The translations under genes and the position numbers were made by a program. The notes under the pieces were generated by a model that was not told the origin of the DNA, ran no database searches, and was given only the letters and a program-made list of their open reading frames with translations. Below, one piece after another: positions 20,916 through 31,102 of a stretch of 64,000 nt of DNA. The stretch comes from Chrysogorgia sp. JL179-B06 (taxonomy: Eukaryota > Cnidaria > Anthozoa > Scleralcyonacea > Chrysogorgiidae): positions 166,001 through 230,000 of the forward strand of contig JAYKKM010000504.1 in assembly GCA_035772405.1 (NCBI GenBank), in the 5' to 3' direction. The first letter of the stretch is position 1; the number at the start of each line of letters is the position of its first letter.

Positions 20916-23640
20916 AGGTATGCAATGTGTACATGCATCTACGTTTGGCACGGATGTATAGTAGTAAAACTGGAAACAATATTGGGTATTTACATTTGAT
21001 CGTTGGAAGTGATTGCTATAATGATTTCAGGTGAAGGAAAATCATTACTTTACACATAAATTGGTGGACTTGTGCAGATATATTAACATTAGAAACTGAC
21101 TAATAAATAACAAACATATTCAGGGTGTTAGCCAGAAACGAAAAGTTTTGTCCGTAACGTTAAACGTAAATTGGGAAAGTTTTTTTGACCGATCAAAGTC
21201 CTTTAAATACGCTACTTTATATCATTTTGTGGTAACCATGGTGAGAGGAATTAAACTGTTATGATCTCATCGATATATTTTCTTTTCTAGACTACATGCT
21301 AAAATACCGCGTGCTCGGAAATTTTGAGCTGTTAATTACTTGGGCTACCTGTGGTAGGCACAAGTCTTAAATCCGGCTTCATTTCTGTGTTCGTCATGTT
21401 CTCCGTGTTTTACGTCGAGAGAATGTAATTATTGCGTGGGCGATTTCCGGCAGTTTTATAGTCAGTTTTATAGTCAATGAATCACAGTCGGAAAAGCATT
21501 TACGAGACATGTAAACCAGCAAACTAATGCAAAGATTCTCTCCAGGATAACTGGATGAGAGAAACACAGATGAGAGATTAAAGAAACAACTCGCAGAACC
21601 GTGGACGAAACGTCAACATGACAACATAATCGTTGCAAGGCAATGCAAGCGAATTGAAGCGAGTTCGGACTTTCGTTTTATTGACAATGAATCGCAGTTG
21701 GAAAAGTTTACCGAGACCTGTAAACCCGCAAACCATTGCAAAGATTCTCTCCAAGATGAGAGAAACACAGATGAGAGATCAATCATGAAGACGGAAAGGA
21801 CAGCCGAAGGACAGGGAAATATTATATTATGTTGTGTTGACCTCGGTGTTGACATTTATCCCGTGAAACTCCGTAATATTAATCATTATGAAACGTGTTT
21901 TTGTCCGATTTAAATCAATTCTATATCGAAATGATCACTTGAATCTGGCAAATCGAACGCTGTAGGTTTCGTCTACTTAAAATATGAAGATCAGATGTTT
22001 ATATATGAGAAAATGCGGTAAGCGATTAAAGCGAGCTCGTGGACATAGCTTCAAGATCTATTCGTTGTTTACCCGATGATTTAATGCTTTTATGTCCATT
22101 AAACCGATGTAATTTCGTAACAGATATGTTTCGTATACCTTGCCGTTGATTTTTATATAAATTTTGACACACGAAGACCTTCAATCGAACAGATATTAGA
22201 AAAAATAGCATTGCCGTGGCGGTGTTGTTTACATTAAATTTCGTCTGCGTGTCAGGTGTTCTGCATTCGGGTGGGGGGCTAGCCTGCGTATAGACGCCTG
22301 ATTTTTCTTCAGTGCCTGATTACAGAAATCAATGCATTAAAAATTATCCTTTGTTCTATAAGACAAGTGAGCGGGTTTTCTAATTCCAACTGTCTAACAT
22401 GCGTATATGCCACCAATGCATACCCATCTCCGCAGGCAATAATGCGCGCCATGTCCCTAAAAGTAGCCCAAGTTAACGCCTAGCGGGCGTCTTGTTTGTA
22501 ATAGAATACCGTCGTTTGCATCTAGGGAAAAACCCTTAACTTTGTATAAAAACATTATCATCGCTTTTCTTAGCGCTAATTAAGTTGATGACGTGTTTCT
22601 CCTTAGATGTATTAAAACAACGCGTACCGTAGCTTCGTTTTGTACATTTTATTTCTGGTGAATGAACACGGAATGCACATCGATTACACTTTGTTTTGTA
22701 CATTTCATTTAAGTGAACACACACCGAATATGAATTGAAACTCGATACATTTTGAGAAAATAGTTAATGGGGAAAAAGTATTCTGTAAATAATACGTTCT
22801 TTGAATGATATAATAGTATTAAATCAAACGCAATACACTTTCTCATCAGAAAAAATGAAAATCTTCCAGTAGACCAGTTGGGAAAGCCCCTTAGCTACTT
22901 CAATTGGGAAGAGTCCGTCAAACGGACGCTATATGGGCTAGCTAACACCCTGATATTTATTGTGGTAAAACTATACACCCATTAATAGTATAGCCCATTG
23001 TTTATCTGATACATTGACTGCATATATAAAGTATACTACCGATAGTTATTGTAGTATTTTAGACAACTTGCATTTTGTGTAAGAAATACAGAACATAAAT
23101 AACAGAAACATGTTTTATTAAGCAATCATAAAACTTTAATAATATTTTGCTGTATGCATGGTAGAGTGCAGACATTATAGTACCTATTAAACAGTTCGAA
23201 AACAGTAAATGGCCAAAATATTTTACACATTTGTTATATCACTGTACCGGTACTGTACATTATTTTCATAAACATCTCACTTGTGTTCAATATCTATTGA
23301 ATAAATTAATAGAACTTTTGTAATATTACAGCTTTTTTAGTTGACAATTGATCTGCCCAAATAAAAAATGGTGTGTGAAGTTGATTATGTTACAATTTAT
23401 TTTTCCTTGTCAAGTATTGCTGGAAGATGCATTAATATTATATTAAAATTAATATTAAAATTGTACAAGAAACTTCTATAAGCCCAGGTATGGTTTAATA
23501 TGGTAATATTCCTAACTCTAGTAGAATGAGTTAATTACTTTAAAGGAAATCTATTATCAATATCCATTTAAATATTGCAAAGATTCCTTGATGTTTTTGA
23601 TGCAATAAGTTTAAATTTGTAACATCACAAATTTTGTAAC
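20916..23640. other. Spacer; contains a ~100-bp direct repeat
   Basis: A segment at 21473-21590 recurs at 21685-21785 (shared GCAAAGATTCTCTCCA and GAGAGAAACACAGATGAGAG). Otherwise I see only short unsupported frames and A/T-rich DNA. Confidence 0.5.
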
Positions 23641-23654
23641 ATCACAAATCACGC

Positions 23655-24335
23655 ATGTCCAAATTTTGGTTGAATATCCAGATTTTAGTTGAATATCCAG
23701 ATTTTAGTTGAATATCAAGATTTTGGGTGAATATCAAGATTTTGGTTGAATATGCAGATTTTAGTTGAATATGCAGATTTTGGTTGAATATGCAGATTTT
23801 AGTTGATGGGTTGAATATCCAGATTTTAGTTGAATATCCAGATTTTAGTTGAATATCCAGATTTTGGTTGAATATCCAGATTTTGGTTGAGTAACCAGAT
23901 TTTGGTTGAGTAACCAGATTTTGGTTGAAGATCAAGATTTTGGGTGAATATCAAGATTTTGGTTGAATCTCCAGATTTTGGTTGATTATCCAGATTTTGG
24001 TTGAGTATGCAGATTTTTGTTGTATATGCAGATTTTGGTTGAATATGCAGATTTTAGTTGAATATGCAGATTTTGGTTGAATATGCAGATTTTAGTTGAA
24101 TATCTAGATTTTGGTTGAATAACCAGATTTTGGGTGAATATCAAGATTTTGGGTGAATATGTAGATTTTAGTTGAATATGCAGATTTTGGTTGAATATGC
24201 AGATTTTAGTTGAATATCAAGATATTAGTTGAATATCCAGATTTTGGTTGAATATCCAGATTTTAGTTGAATATGCAGATTTTGGTTGAGTATGCAGATT
24301 TTGGTTGAATATCCAGATTTTGGTTGAATGTGCAG
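23655..24335. repeat. Minisatellite, 19-20-bp unit
   Basis: About 35 copies of a unit like GATTTTGGTTGAATATGCA run through ~680 bases. The variable positions are TTGG/TTAG and the triplet before GATTTT (TCC, TGC, TCA). There are no spacers of the CRISPR type. Confidence 0.95.
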
Positions 24336-24940
24336 TCTGCACTTTTGAAAGTAAATCACAAGGTTATTTATACTTTCAACAACAACCAGCACATGAATGA
24401 GAATAAAAAAATTTAACTAGCCTTAAATTAGTTTTATTAATTGCAACAGTGCTGCAGTCAATTGTCAACAGACAATGTTGATAATTTAATTGTGAATCCA
24501 AACAGAGATTATCAAGAGCATTTTGCAAAGAAAAGGTTCATCGCTACTTCTCACAAACAAATCACCAACAAACGAGTCACTATAGTCTATATTGTAAATG
24601 ATAGAGTTTACCATGCAATGAAGTAATTTCTGGAACATCGGTCAATAACAAAACTTTTTTTATGAAATGGCTTATGTAGTATAAAGGCTATTTCCAGTAG
24701 ACAAATTGTATTCATTTATAAATGTTCTCATGTCGCTTTGGCTAGTAAAATCAGCACATATAGTTTTTAGATGGATCAAAATCATATATGATATTGTAGG
24801 CCCTGGATTTTCTTCAACACATTTGCCATTCTCAATAACAGTGGAACAAATATGTTTGTATAGCACAACATTTGAGCAAACCACACTATTGCTTGATTCC
24901 AACTTTTATATTGTTCTGTGAACCTTTGTAATGTTGTATT
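24336..24940. other. Spacer without recognised genes
   Basis: Two short open frames (24441-24626 plus and 24672-24902 minus) carry no recognised motif and have no splice or promoter support. Confidence 0.35.
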
Positions 24941-24949
24941 TGTTTTCAA

Positions 24950-25053
24950 CGAGCACAATGGCTCTGTTTAGTTTGATTTTAACGGTACAATTATGAATTA
25001 TGGCTTCGTTTAGTTTGATTTTAACAAGCACAATGGCTTCGTTTGATTTGATT
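24950..25053. repeat. Short tandem repeat at the left flank of Polinton 2
   Basis: AATGGCTTCGTTTAGTTTGA and near copies occur three times, ~33-40 bases apart, ending just before the GGCCTG target duplication at 25054-25059. Confidence 0.7.
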
Positions 25054-25059
25054 GGCCTG

Positions 25060-25654
25060 AGTAGTATAGAGAGTGGCGGTACGAGCTCAGTCAACGTCAA
25101 CCGTAATATAAACACCAAAACATCACCAAATTTGTGTCGAGCCACAACTCAGCAATGTTTTGGTGTTTATGTTTTACAATCGACGTTGACTGACTCGTAC
25201 CGCCACTCTCTATACTATTATGGCAATCATTAGTCAATCTAAACACCCCTCCCATGTTTTCTACTCAATTGATAAGAAATACTAAAATAATGATTTTCGC
25301 TAAATTTAAAGCTAGAATGTGTCGTTTCATCATTTTCACGTCTTTAAAAAGTGGAAAGTGTCGTTTCAACATTTTCGCGTATTTAAAAAAAGGCATAGTG
25401 TGCCACTTCGACGTTTTCACACATTTTAAAAAAGTAGAAGGTGTCATTTCAGCATTTTTACATTTTTGTTCAACAAACCACCGACGCGTTCCACTGCTGT
25501 CTCACAAATTCACGCGCGAAAAAAAAACCACCAGATTTTGATTCTAGTGGTGATGTTTATCCAAGTGGATAGCGAAATGGTGCTCTTTTAATTGGCTAAC
25601 AACATTGGCTAACAAATAGCCAATCGTTTTGCGAGTTAGTCCGTTTGTTCACTG
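25060..25654 (+). repeat. Left terminal inverted repeat of Polinton 2
   Basis: It is the inverse of 42937-43531 with no gaps; differences are confined to the inner ~60 bases. The outer 25063-25216 is itself an imperfect hairpin (GTATAGAGAGTGGCGGTACG at both edges). From about 25300 to 25470 are four degenerate ~45-base subrepeats. The inner edge includes the last codons of PolB. Confidence 0.95.
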
Positions 25655-28600
25655 TTTTCAGTGGTGTCTCTCACTACAATGTTTTTGTGACCATATGCGT
25701 AGGAGTCAATACCATTTTCTAAAAGGTATCGTTTATCGTCGAAGCAGGATAGCGATACTTTATTAATTTCGTAGCTACCGAGCTGATGTTTGACGCTTCT
25801 AATGGTCTTCATTATGTGTCGCAACTGTTTCTGCTCAAGTAACACGCTTTTGTAATCTTCGTGTCTGATTACCTTTTTAATTATATTTTTTCTAATACCT
25901 TTAGCGGTTTTCCCACCACCTCCACCCTCTTTCAAATAGCTGTACATTTTACTGCGCAACCCGACGAACTCGACAATTGGCGTTCCAGCGCACTCATCCT
26001 TCATCTTCCCAATAACTTTCTTATTTTCTCTAAAAAAGAATGGGCTGTCTGCAGGGTAGTCGCTATTATCAAACTTTTCGCACTCCATCATAAAGTCGGA
26101 ATAAACGTCGCCAGTTTTGATCGAGTACAACAGACTGTCAGTGTCAGTGAAGTGCAATCTACAGGTGTCGCTAGAGTACTTTTTCATAATATAATTGTAG
26201 TGAAAATCATACATCAGCGTTTTACTCAAGTCTAATATACACATACCTACATATGCGGGTCGATTTAGTGTCAGCGTTTCTTTAACTTTGTGGACAGCAA
26301 CTAAGTTCTCGCTAAATATTTTGCAAGACACAAACGTCGGCTTCGAGACAAGCTTTTCTAATTTCTTCGCAGTGGTCACTAATCTTACATCAACACGCTT
26401 CCTCAAATTCTCCATTGTTTTCCCGAACACACTGTTATTCATCAACTTGAAGAAGTCCTTCTCAAAAGCGTTCTTAGCCGCAGTTCTTTTGACTGTGTTA
26501 AAGTCGATGTACTTACCCAACCACTTAGACTGGTCAAACTGTAGGACCCTATGAGTCTTTTTGATTTTTAACCCAAGGTCCATGTACAACTGCAGATTTC
26601 CGTAGTGACACACATACTTTTTTTTGTCCATCAAATTAGTCACCAGCTTCTTTACACCACCAACACTCACGTTAAACTTATTTTTGATTTTCGTGCAGTA
26701 CTCCGACAACATGTCAACAGTTATCTCCATCTTCTCAGGAGCCAACGGGTAGTCGTTGTGTAGGTCATGCAAATGGTCTGGATACTCCAAGTCGACTTCA
26801 AGCAGTAAACCTTTTTTACTATTGTTGTGATACTCACGCAGATTAACTTTTTTTATTTCTTTCTCAGTCAACCACTTGAAGCCACCCGTAGGTAGACTTC
26901 GACTCATCGCCCATCCATACAAATTGTTGGCGTCAAGGTACATCAAATACTTCGACTCTTGCTCTTTGTCATACCCTTCCATGTATTTATTATTCGCCAC
27001 GCCGTGTCTGTTGCATATGTAGCTCACACCACCACGCATACCTAATTCTACAAACTGGAACATGTCAATGTCGGACAATAATTCGAGTTCTACTCCAGTC
27101 ATCTTTAACATGGCGTCCCAAGCTAATCCGGGTGATGTGAAATAATGGCAAGGGTCTAATTTATACTCGCGATGGCATGTCTTTCTAAAGTTCTCAAAAA
27201 CGTCGGCGAGCAAGAGCACATCGCTTTTCAAATACAGGTCGTGGTACCCACCCATACTTTCAACGTCGAAGTAGTCCCACACATCGATGGCGCGCTCATG
27301 CATTTCTTCCGTGATGTGCTCGTCATTCAGAACGCTGTAGAAATCTTTTTTGGAGGGTAGCTCGCATTCATCGAATTTATCGAAGGAGTTCATATAATCA
27401 TAGGGATAGACCCCCTTTCTTGTCATTAGTGCCAACCCCTCATCACGAAACACTTCTGACGTGTACTTGAAAGCGTCCCTTGGTAGGTTCTTCACCAAGT
27501 TGTCTAGACCGCTACTCATGAACTGAAAGCTGTCCAAGAACACCAAGTTTTTCCCAAGCATGAACGCCATGTACTTCTCCATGTTGTTCGGTATCACATT
27601 TATGTCTTGGCCAAACTTGCCAATCTCCTGCATGATGAAATGACTATCGTAGCCACGTAAGTTATGAAAGATCACAGGAATTTTATCAGTTAACTTAAAG
27701 TTCACATTACAGTCACGATGCGCGGACCCTCTGTACTTACCTGACACGTGACAGTGGTCTCTCACTCTAACGTCAGCGCCAGTGTACTCAACACTGCAAA
27801 TATGACAACTCTTAGCCTCATCGAAATTCTTCTTATCGTCGTCAGTCAGCACCATTTCTTTGTTAAAGTGACTCTCAGATGTTTCTTTACAATATTCAAC
27901 AATTTCTAACATCTCCCCAATGAACTTATTAACTGCGTTTTCACCGCGATACACTTTCACTGGCTTACTGTACTCGTTGTCGTAGCAACAAACTAATTTG
28001 TACCCATAGCCACAGTCAACGTGTCTCTGGTAGGCGTTTGTGTAGCTACACTCGCTTGACAGCTTTGTCGCTGTGTGCACCTTCTGTGTGATAGCCTCGA
28101 AGTCTGCGTACACCACAAATGGTACGTTTAATTGTCTGCTAAAATTCTCGTATTTTACTTTCGCGCCTTTTTGTGGCATTTTAATAGCTTGCTTCCCATT
28201 GATGATCAAACATACTTCAATGTGGCTTTCAAGCACGTCCTCTCGGGTGAAGCACTGCAAACAATACCTACAAAAGTGCTTTCTCGCCTCGTGCTTTGTT
28301 TGCCGGTGCATGAATTTATTAAAATCGCGAATGTAGACGTAGTGCTTGTTACCTACGTCATTAGTTATCAACAACAAGTCCATGTGGTCAGGGTACACCT
28401 CCTTAGAAACGTACACAGGGAACGGCTGCTTATTTTCATACCCAAAAACATTTATGCTAATATCGTTTGCCTTTTCGATCTTGTTGTAGTCTTTGACTGA
28501 TACTGGGAAGTCAATTCCGTCATAATTCAGCTCACTGACATGCCTAGCGTACTTCGACGTTCTATCAGAGTTTTTTCCAGCAGGGAATTTATGTGCGAGG

Positions 28601-29343
28601 TGACACCATCTAAAGCACTCGTTGTCATCACCGTTATTTACGTTTATCAAACCCTTCTTACTGTTACGCAGCTCCTTTGGCAACGCAATGTAGCTACTCC
28701 CACGCAGAGGTCTGTAAATAGTGATATTGACGTAGTGCGCATCTATTTTGTCGATAGTCCATCCAGACCCCTCAGATAACCACCCAGCTATCCGCGTCAA
28801 AATCTGCTCCGATCCACGGTTGGCAACACCCTCGATGTCGTGTTCATTAATAACGACGAACGTTTTGCTGTTAAAGTAGGCAGTTTTGTACGTGGTCTTA
28901 TTGAGTTCTAAAACTTTCTCAAAAGTGACCTTGACTGTCTCTACCACTTTCATTCCGTTGGTCTCACCTAGTTCACGTCTCAAAAGGTTGATGACAGCGC
29001 TTCTACTACCATTCACCTGATTGATGTCTCTGTCGTTAACCACCTCGACTCCATAGGACCTTGTGAACCCTCTCAGTGCTCGATCCAACAGCCGTGGGCT
29101 ATGGTCTTCAACTGTGGGTTGTGCCTCCTGGTCTCTGACAAGACGGTTGTGTGTCCGACTACCAACGTTAACTCGCCTGTTTGTCAGCGGATTAATAGTA
29201 CTGACACTCGTCGTGTCGCTAAAAATGCCGTCTCTAACAAGTCGATTGTAGACTCGCCCATAAACGTTGACTGCTCTACCTGTTAGTGGATTTACAACGG
29301 CTGCACCATTTCTAACAAGTGAGTTTTCTGTGGCGTCACCCAT
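25636..29343 (-). CDS. Protein-primed family B DNA polymerase with endonuclease VII-like insert, Polinton 2
   Basis: A single uninterrupted frame of 1235 residues that would replicate the element by protein priming. Residues 8-75 hold repeated motifs of the form NPLTxRxVNV followed by NRLVRD. A C2H2-like finger (CRYCLQCF...SHIEVC) lies near 355. Exonuclease motif I is VYADFEA (~412). An insert near 510-550 has CHICSVEYTG and DHCHVSGKYRGSAHRDCN, the pattern of recombination endonuclease VII. Motif HNLRGYDSHF follows. Motif A is YLDANNLYGW (~803), motif B KLMNNSVFGKTMEN (~968) and motif C HFTDTDSLLYS (~1066). Its start overlaps the upstream 193-aa gene by 8 bases. Its C-terminus lies in the TIR. 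Confidence 0.95.
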   Translation of the reverse strand: MGDATENSLVRNGAAVVNPLTGRAVNVYGRVYNRLVRDGIFSDTTSVSTINPLTNRRVNVGSRTHNRLVRDQEAQPTVEDHSPRLLDRALRGFTRSYGVEVVNDRDINQVNGSRSAVINLLRRELGETNGMKVVETVKVTFEKVLELNKTTYKTAYFNSKTFVVINEHDIEGVANRGSEQILTRIAGWLSEGSGWTIDKIDAHYVNITIYRPLRGSSYIALPKELRNSKKGLINVNNGDDNECFRWCHLAHKFPAGKNSDRTSKYARHVSELNYDGIDFPVSVKDYNKIEKANDISINVFGYENKQPFPVYVSKEVYPDHMDLLLITNDVGNKHYVYIRDFNKFMHRQTKHEARKHFCRYCLQCFTREDVLESHIEVCLIINGKQAIKMPQKGAKVKYENFSRQLNVPFVVYADFEAITQKVHTATKLSSECSYTNAYQRHVDCGYGYKLVCCYDNEYSKPVKVYRGENAVNKFIGEMLEIVEYCKETSESHFNKEMVLTDDDKKNFDEAKSCHICSVEYTGADVRVRDHCHVSGKYRGSAHRDCNVNFKLTDKIPVIFHNLRGYDSHFIMQEIGKFGQDINVIPNNMEKYMAFMLGKNLVFLDSFQFMSSGLDNLVKNLPRDAFKYTSEVFRDEGLALMTRKGVYPYDYMNSFDKFDECELPSKKDFYSVLNDEHITEEMHERAIDVWDYFDVESMGGYHDLYLKSDVLLLADVFENFRKTCHREYKLDPCHYFTSPGLAWDAMLKMTGVELELLSDIDMFQFVELGMRGGVSYICNRHGVANNKYMEGYDKEQESKYLMYLDANNLYGWAMSRSLPTGGFKWLTEKEIKKVNLREYHNNSKKGLLLEVDLEYPDHLHDLHNDYPLAPEKMEITVDMLSEYCTKIKNKFNVSVGGVKKLVTNLMDKKKYVCHYGNLQLYMDLGLKIKKTHRVLQFDQSKWLGKYIDFNTVKRTAAKNAFEKDFFKLMNNSVFGKTMENLRKRVDVRLVTTAKKLEKLVSKPTFVSCKIFSENLVAVHKVKETLTLNRPAYVGMCILDLSKTLMYDFHYNYIMKKYSSDTCRLHFTDTDSLLYSIKTGDVYSDFMMECEKFDNSDYPADSPFFFRENKKVIGKMKDECAGTPIVEFVGLRSKMYSYLKEGGGGGKTAKGIRKNIIKKVIRHEDYKSVLLEQKQLRHIMKTIRSVKHQLGSYEINKVSLSCFDDKRYLLENGIDSYAYGHKNIVVRDTTENSEQTD

Positions 29344-29917
29344 GGCCTCTATATACTACACTTGTTTTTTTCCTAAGCCACTCGTTGTAATACTGATCAC
29401 CACTTTCACACCATCCCAGCTTTGGGTACACCACCCCAAACAAATTATCGTCGAACAAGTCTTTCACCTTCCCGTCTTTGAGGTCTGACACCTTCTTGAG
29501 TGTCTCGACTCGTCTTCTATGACACAACCTAATAATGTAGTATCCATATCTGCTGACATTTCTACCCTTTATCAAATTGTATGAGTACAACACATTGACA
29601 ACTTTCAAGAAGTCCTCTTTTATCAACTCAAGGTGCTCACCCTTCACAACGTTCCGTAGTCTCCTCCCCATCCACCAAGACCGTTTGTGAACGCTTTTTG
29701 GTCGTGTGAGTCTCATGTCGCTGTAACTCTGAACGTAACCCCATTCGGTGTCGCCACACTTTGGACATGCGTACCCACCACAGTCAGTTACATGTTTCAC
29801 AACGTTACAATCTGAGCAGTAGTAAATTCCGAAGGTGTTTCCACACTCAATTTGCGTCTCACTCACGATCTCGTCAATTGTTAAGCCATAACTCATCTGC
29901 CTCATAAGTTTGTCCAT
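29336..29917 (-). CDS. Zinc-ribbon protein, possibly VLTF3-like late transcription factor
   Basis: 193 residues. A zinc ribbon is clear: YYCSDCNVVKH and YACPKCGDTEW around residues 32-60. Downstream comes a basic helical part with VVNVLYSYNLIKG, RYGYYIIRLCHRRR and a LFGVVYPKLGW segment. This order resembles VLTF3-type viral late transcription factors (zinc ribbon, then helical domain, then a FPxL-like motif), but the match is weak and from memory. It shares 8 bases with PolB, which suggests joint transcription. Confidence 0.4.
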   Translation of the reverse strand: MDKLMRQMSYGLTIDEIVSETQIECGNTFGIYYCSDCNVVKHVTDCGGYACPKCGDTEWGYVQSYSDMRLTRPKSVHKRSWWMGRRLRNVVKGEHLELIKEDFLKVVNVLYSYNLIKGRNVSRYGYYIIRLCHRRRVETLKKVSDLKDGKVKDLFDDNLFGVVYPKLGWCESGDQYYNEWLRKKTSVVYRGHG

Positions 29918-29942
29918 CGCTTATACTACTCCAACATTTTTT

Positions 29943-30362
29943 TTACCGAGTGAGTACCCATACCGCTATTCCACTACCCAAACCTAGCGCGCTAACAAAC
30001 AATAATTGGTATTCCTTCATTTCCGCACTCGGTTGGTAGTAATCCGCAACCCTCGGGGAGTCAGTGAACACTCGTCCGCTGTACTGTATGGTCATTACGC
30101 TTCTAAGTTCCTCCAACGCGTGGTTTGTGTCATTGATGTCAGCGTTAGCATCTGAGAGCATTTGCCGTAAACGCTGAATCTTATCTTTTTTAGCAATCTC
30201 ATTCTCATACCACGCTTCTTTCGCGCTGGCTAACTGTTCCAACGCATGGTTGTGTCTTTTCATCTCAGCTTCATAGCCTGTGTGATTAAACTTTGAAAAC
30301 ATAAAGCCAGCGCCTGCAAAAGCCACTGCATTAAATATCCCTCCAGCCACAACACTCGCCAT
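29943..30362 (-). CDS. Small membrane protein with central coiled coil
   Basis: 139 residues. A hydrophobic N-terminal segment (VVAGGIFNAVAFAGAGFMF) and a C-terminal one (LLFVSALGLGSGIAVWVL) flank a long charged helix (about 30-85) with heptad-like Leu/Ala spacing. I recall similar proteins in other cnidarian Polintons but no function. An internal-membrane or virion membrane role is inferred. Confidence 0.6.
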   Translation of the reverse strand: MASVVAGGIFNAVAFAGAGFMFSKFNHTGYEAEMKRHNHALEQLASAKEAWYENEIAKKDKIQRLRQMLSDANADINDTNHALEELRSVMTIQYSGRVFTDSPRVADYYQPSAEMKEYQLLFVSALGLGSGIAVWVLTR

Positions 30363-30366
30363 TAAC

Positions 30367-30603
30367 TTACGTTGATTTGAATGGATCTGTCGGTATCCAC
30401 TTTTTCGATTGCATCCATTTCACTAACAGCGTTCCTGCACCAACAGCTGCAGCAAGTTTCACTGTACCTTTCACCGTCTCTGGTGTTCCCAATGGTTCTC
30501 CCAAAGCCTTTTTAGAAATCATACTCACTGCCACAGCACCAGTCGTGACAAGTAGCGCGTCGTACAATTCGTTCATAAGTTCTTTTCGATCGATCGCAGC
30601 CAT
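30367..30603 (-). CDS. Small hydrophobic protein
   Basis: The ATG at 30603 gives about 78 residues beginning MAAIDRKELMNELYDALL; the frame opens further upstream only at a TTG. Two hydrophobic stretches (LLVTTGAVAVSMIS and VKLAAAVGAGTLLV) may span a membrane. It sits between two other small membrane proteins. Function unknown. Confidence 0.5.
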   Translation of the reverse strand: MAAIDRKELMNELYDALLVTTGAVAVSMISKKALGEPLGTPETVKGTVKLAAAVGAGTLLVKWMQSKKWIPTDPFKST

Positions 30604-30626
30604 ATATACATTGTCGTGTGTTTTGT

Positions 30627-30971
30627 TCAAGAATCAAATGTGTCAAGTGTTGGACGACGAGTTCTACAACTTTCTGACACAGCTGGTGTAGTACTCACAG
30701 GCTCTAGTCGTGTCTCTTTTTCACTGCTAATTGTGTACCATAACGAGGCACCGGCAATGATTACACCAAGTGTTCCGACAACATATCCATAACCCCACTC
30801 ACCACCCTGCTCTTCGTTAACTATCATTTCACGCATTTTCTTTTCTTTCGCAGCTTTCGATATCTCAGCCAACTTTTTACCAGCAGCGACGCGCTTTGGG
30901 TCCTTCACCTTAACGCTTTTCACATCAGCTGTGATCCTCGCTTCAACAGCCGTCTGTGAGTCTTCAACCAT
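30627..30971 (-). CDS. Small single-pass membrane protein
   Basis: 114 residues. The N-terminal half is Lys/Ala-rich and helical (DPKRVAAGKKLAEISKAAKE). It is followed by one membrane segment (YVVGTLGVIIAGASLWYTI) and a Ser/Thr-rich tail. It starts the left-going gene block, next to the divergent promoter region. Function unknown. Confidence 0.55.
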   Translation of the reverse strand: MVEDSQTAVEARITADVKSVKVKDPKRVAAGKKLAEISKAAKEKKMREMIVNEEQGGEWGYGYVVGTLGVIIAGASLWYTISSEKETRLEPVSTTPAVSESCRTRRPTLDTFDS

Positions 30972-31102
30972 CTAATACACTATCGCGTGTTATCTTACTC
31001 ACAGTTGGCCTCACAGGTGTCTCACAGTTGACCTCACAGGTGTCTCACAGCTCCAGACCAAACGCACTAAAAAATTAGGATTTTTTCTGGGAGTATAACA
31101 TA
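30972..31102. promoter_or_regulatory. Divergent promoter region with 25-bp tandem repeat
   Basis: The two divergent gene blocks start here. CTCACAGTTGRCCTCACAGG occurs twice in a row at about 30999-31048, followed by CTCACAGCTCC. An AAAAAATTAGGATTTTTTC short palindrome lies at about 31069-31088. A shared regulatory role is inferred. Confidence 0.45.

Noticed and set aside
23655..24335. CRISPR-like array
   Set aside because: Units are contiguous 19-20-bp tandem repeats without unique spacers, and the DNA is eukaryotic; it is a minisatellite.
25254..25541. 95-codon gene in each TIR of Polinton 2
   Set aside because: The frame follows ~45-base subrepeats and has no motif; its identity in both arms is explained by TIR homogeneity.
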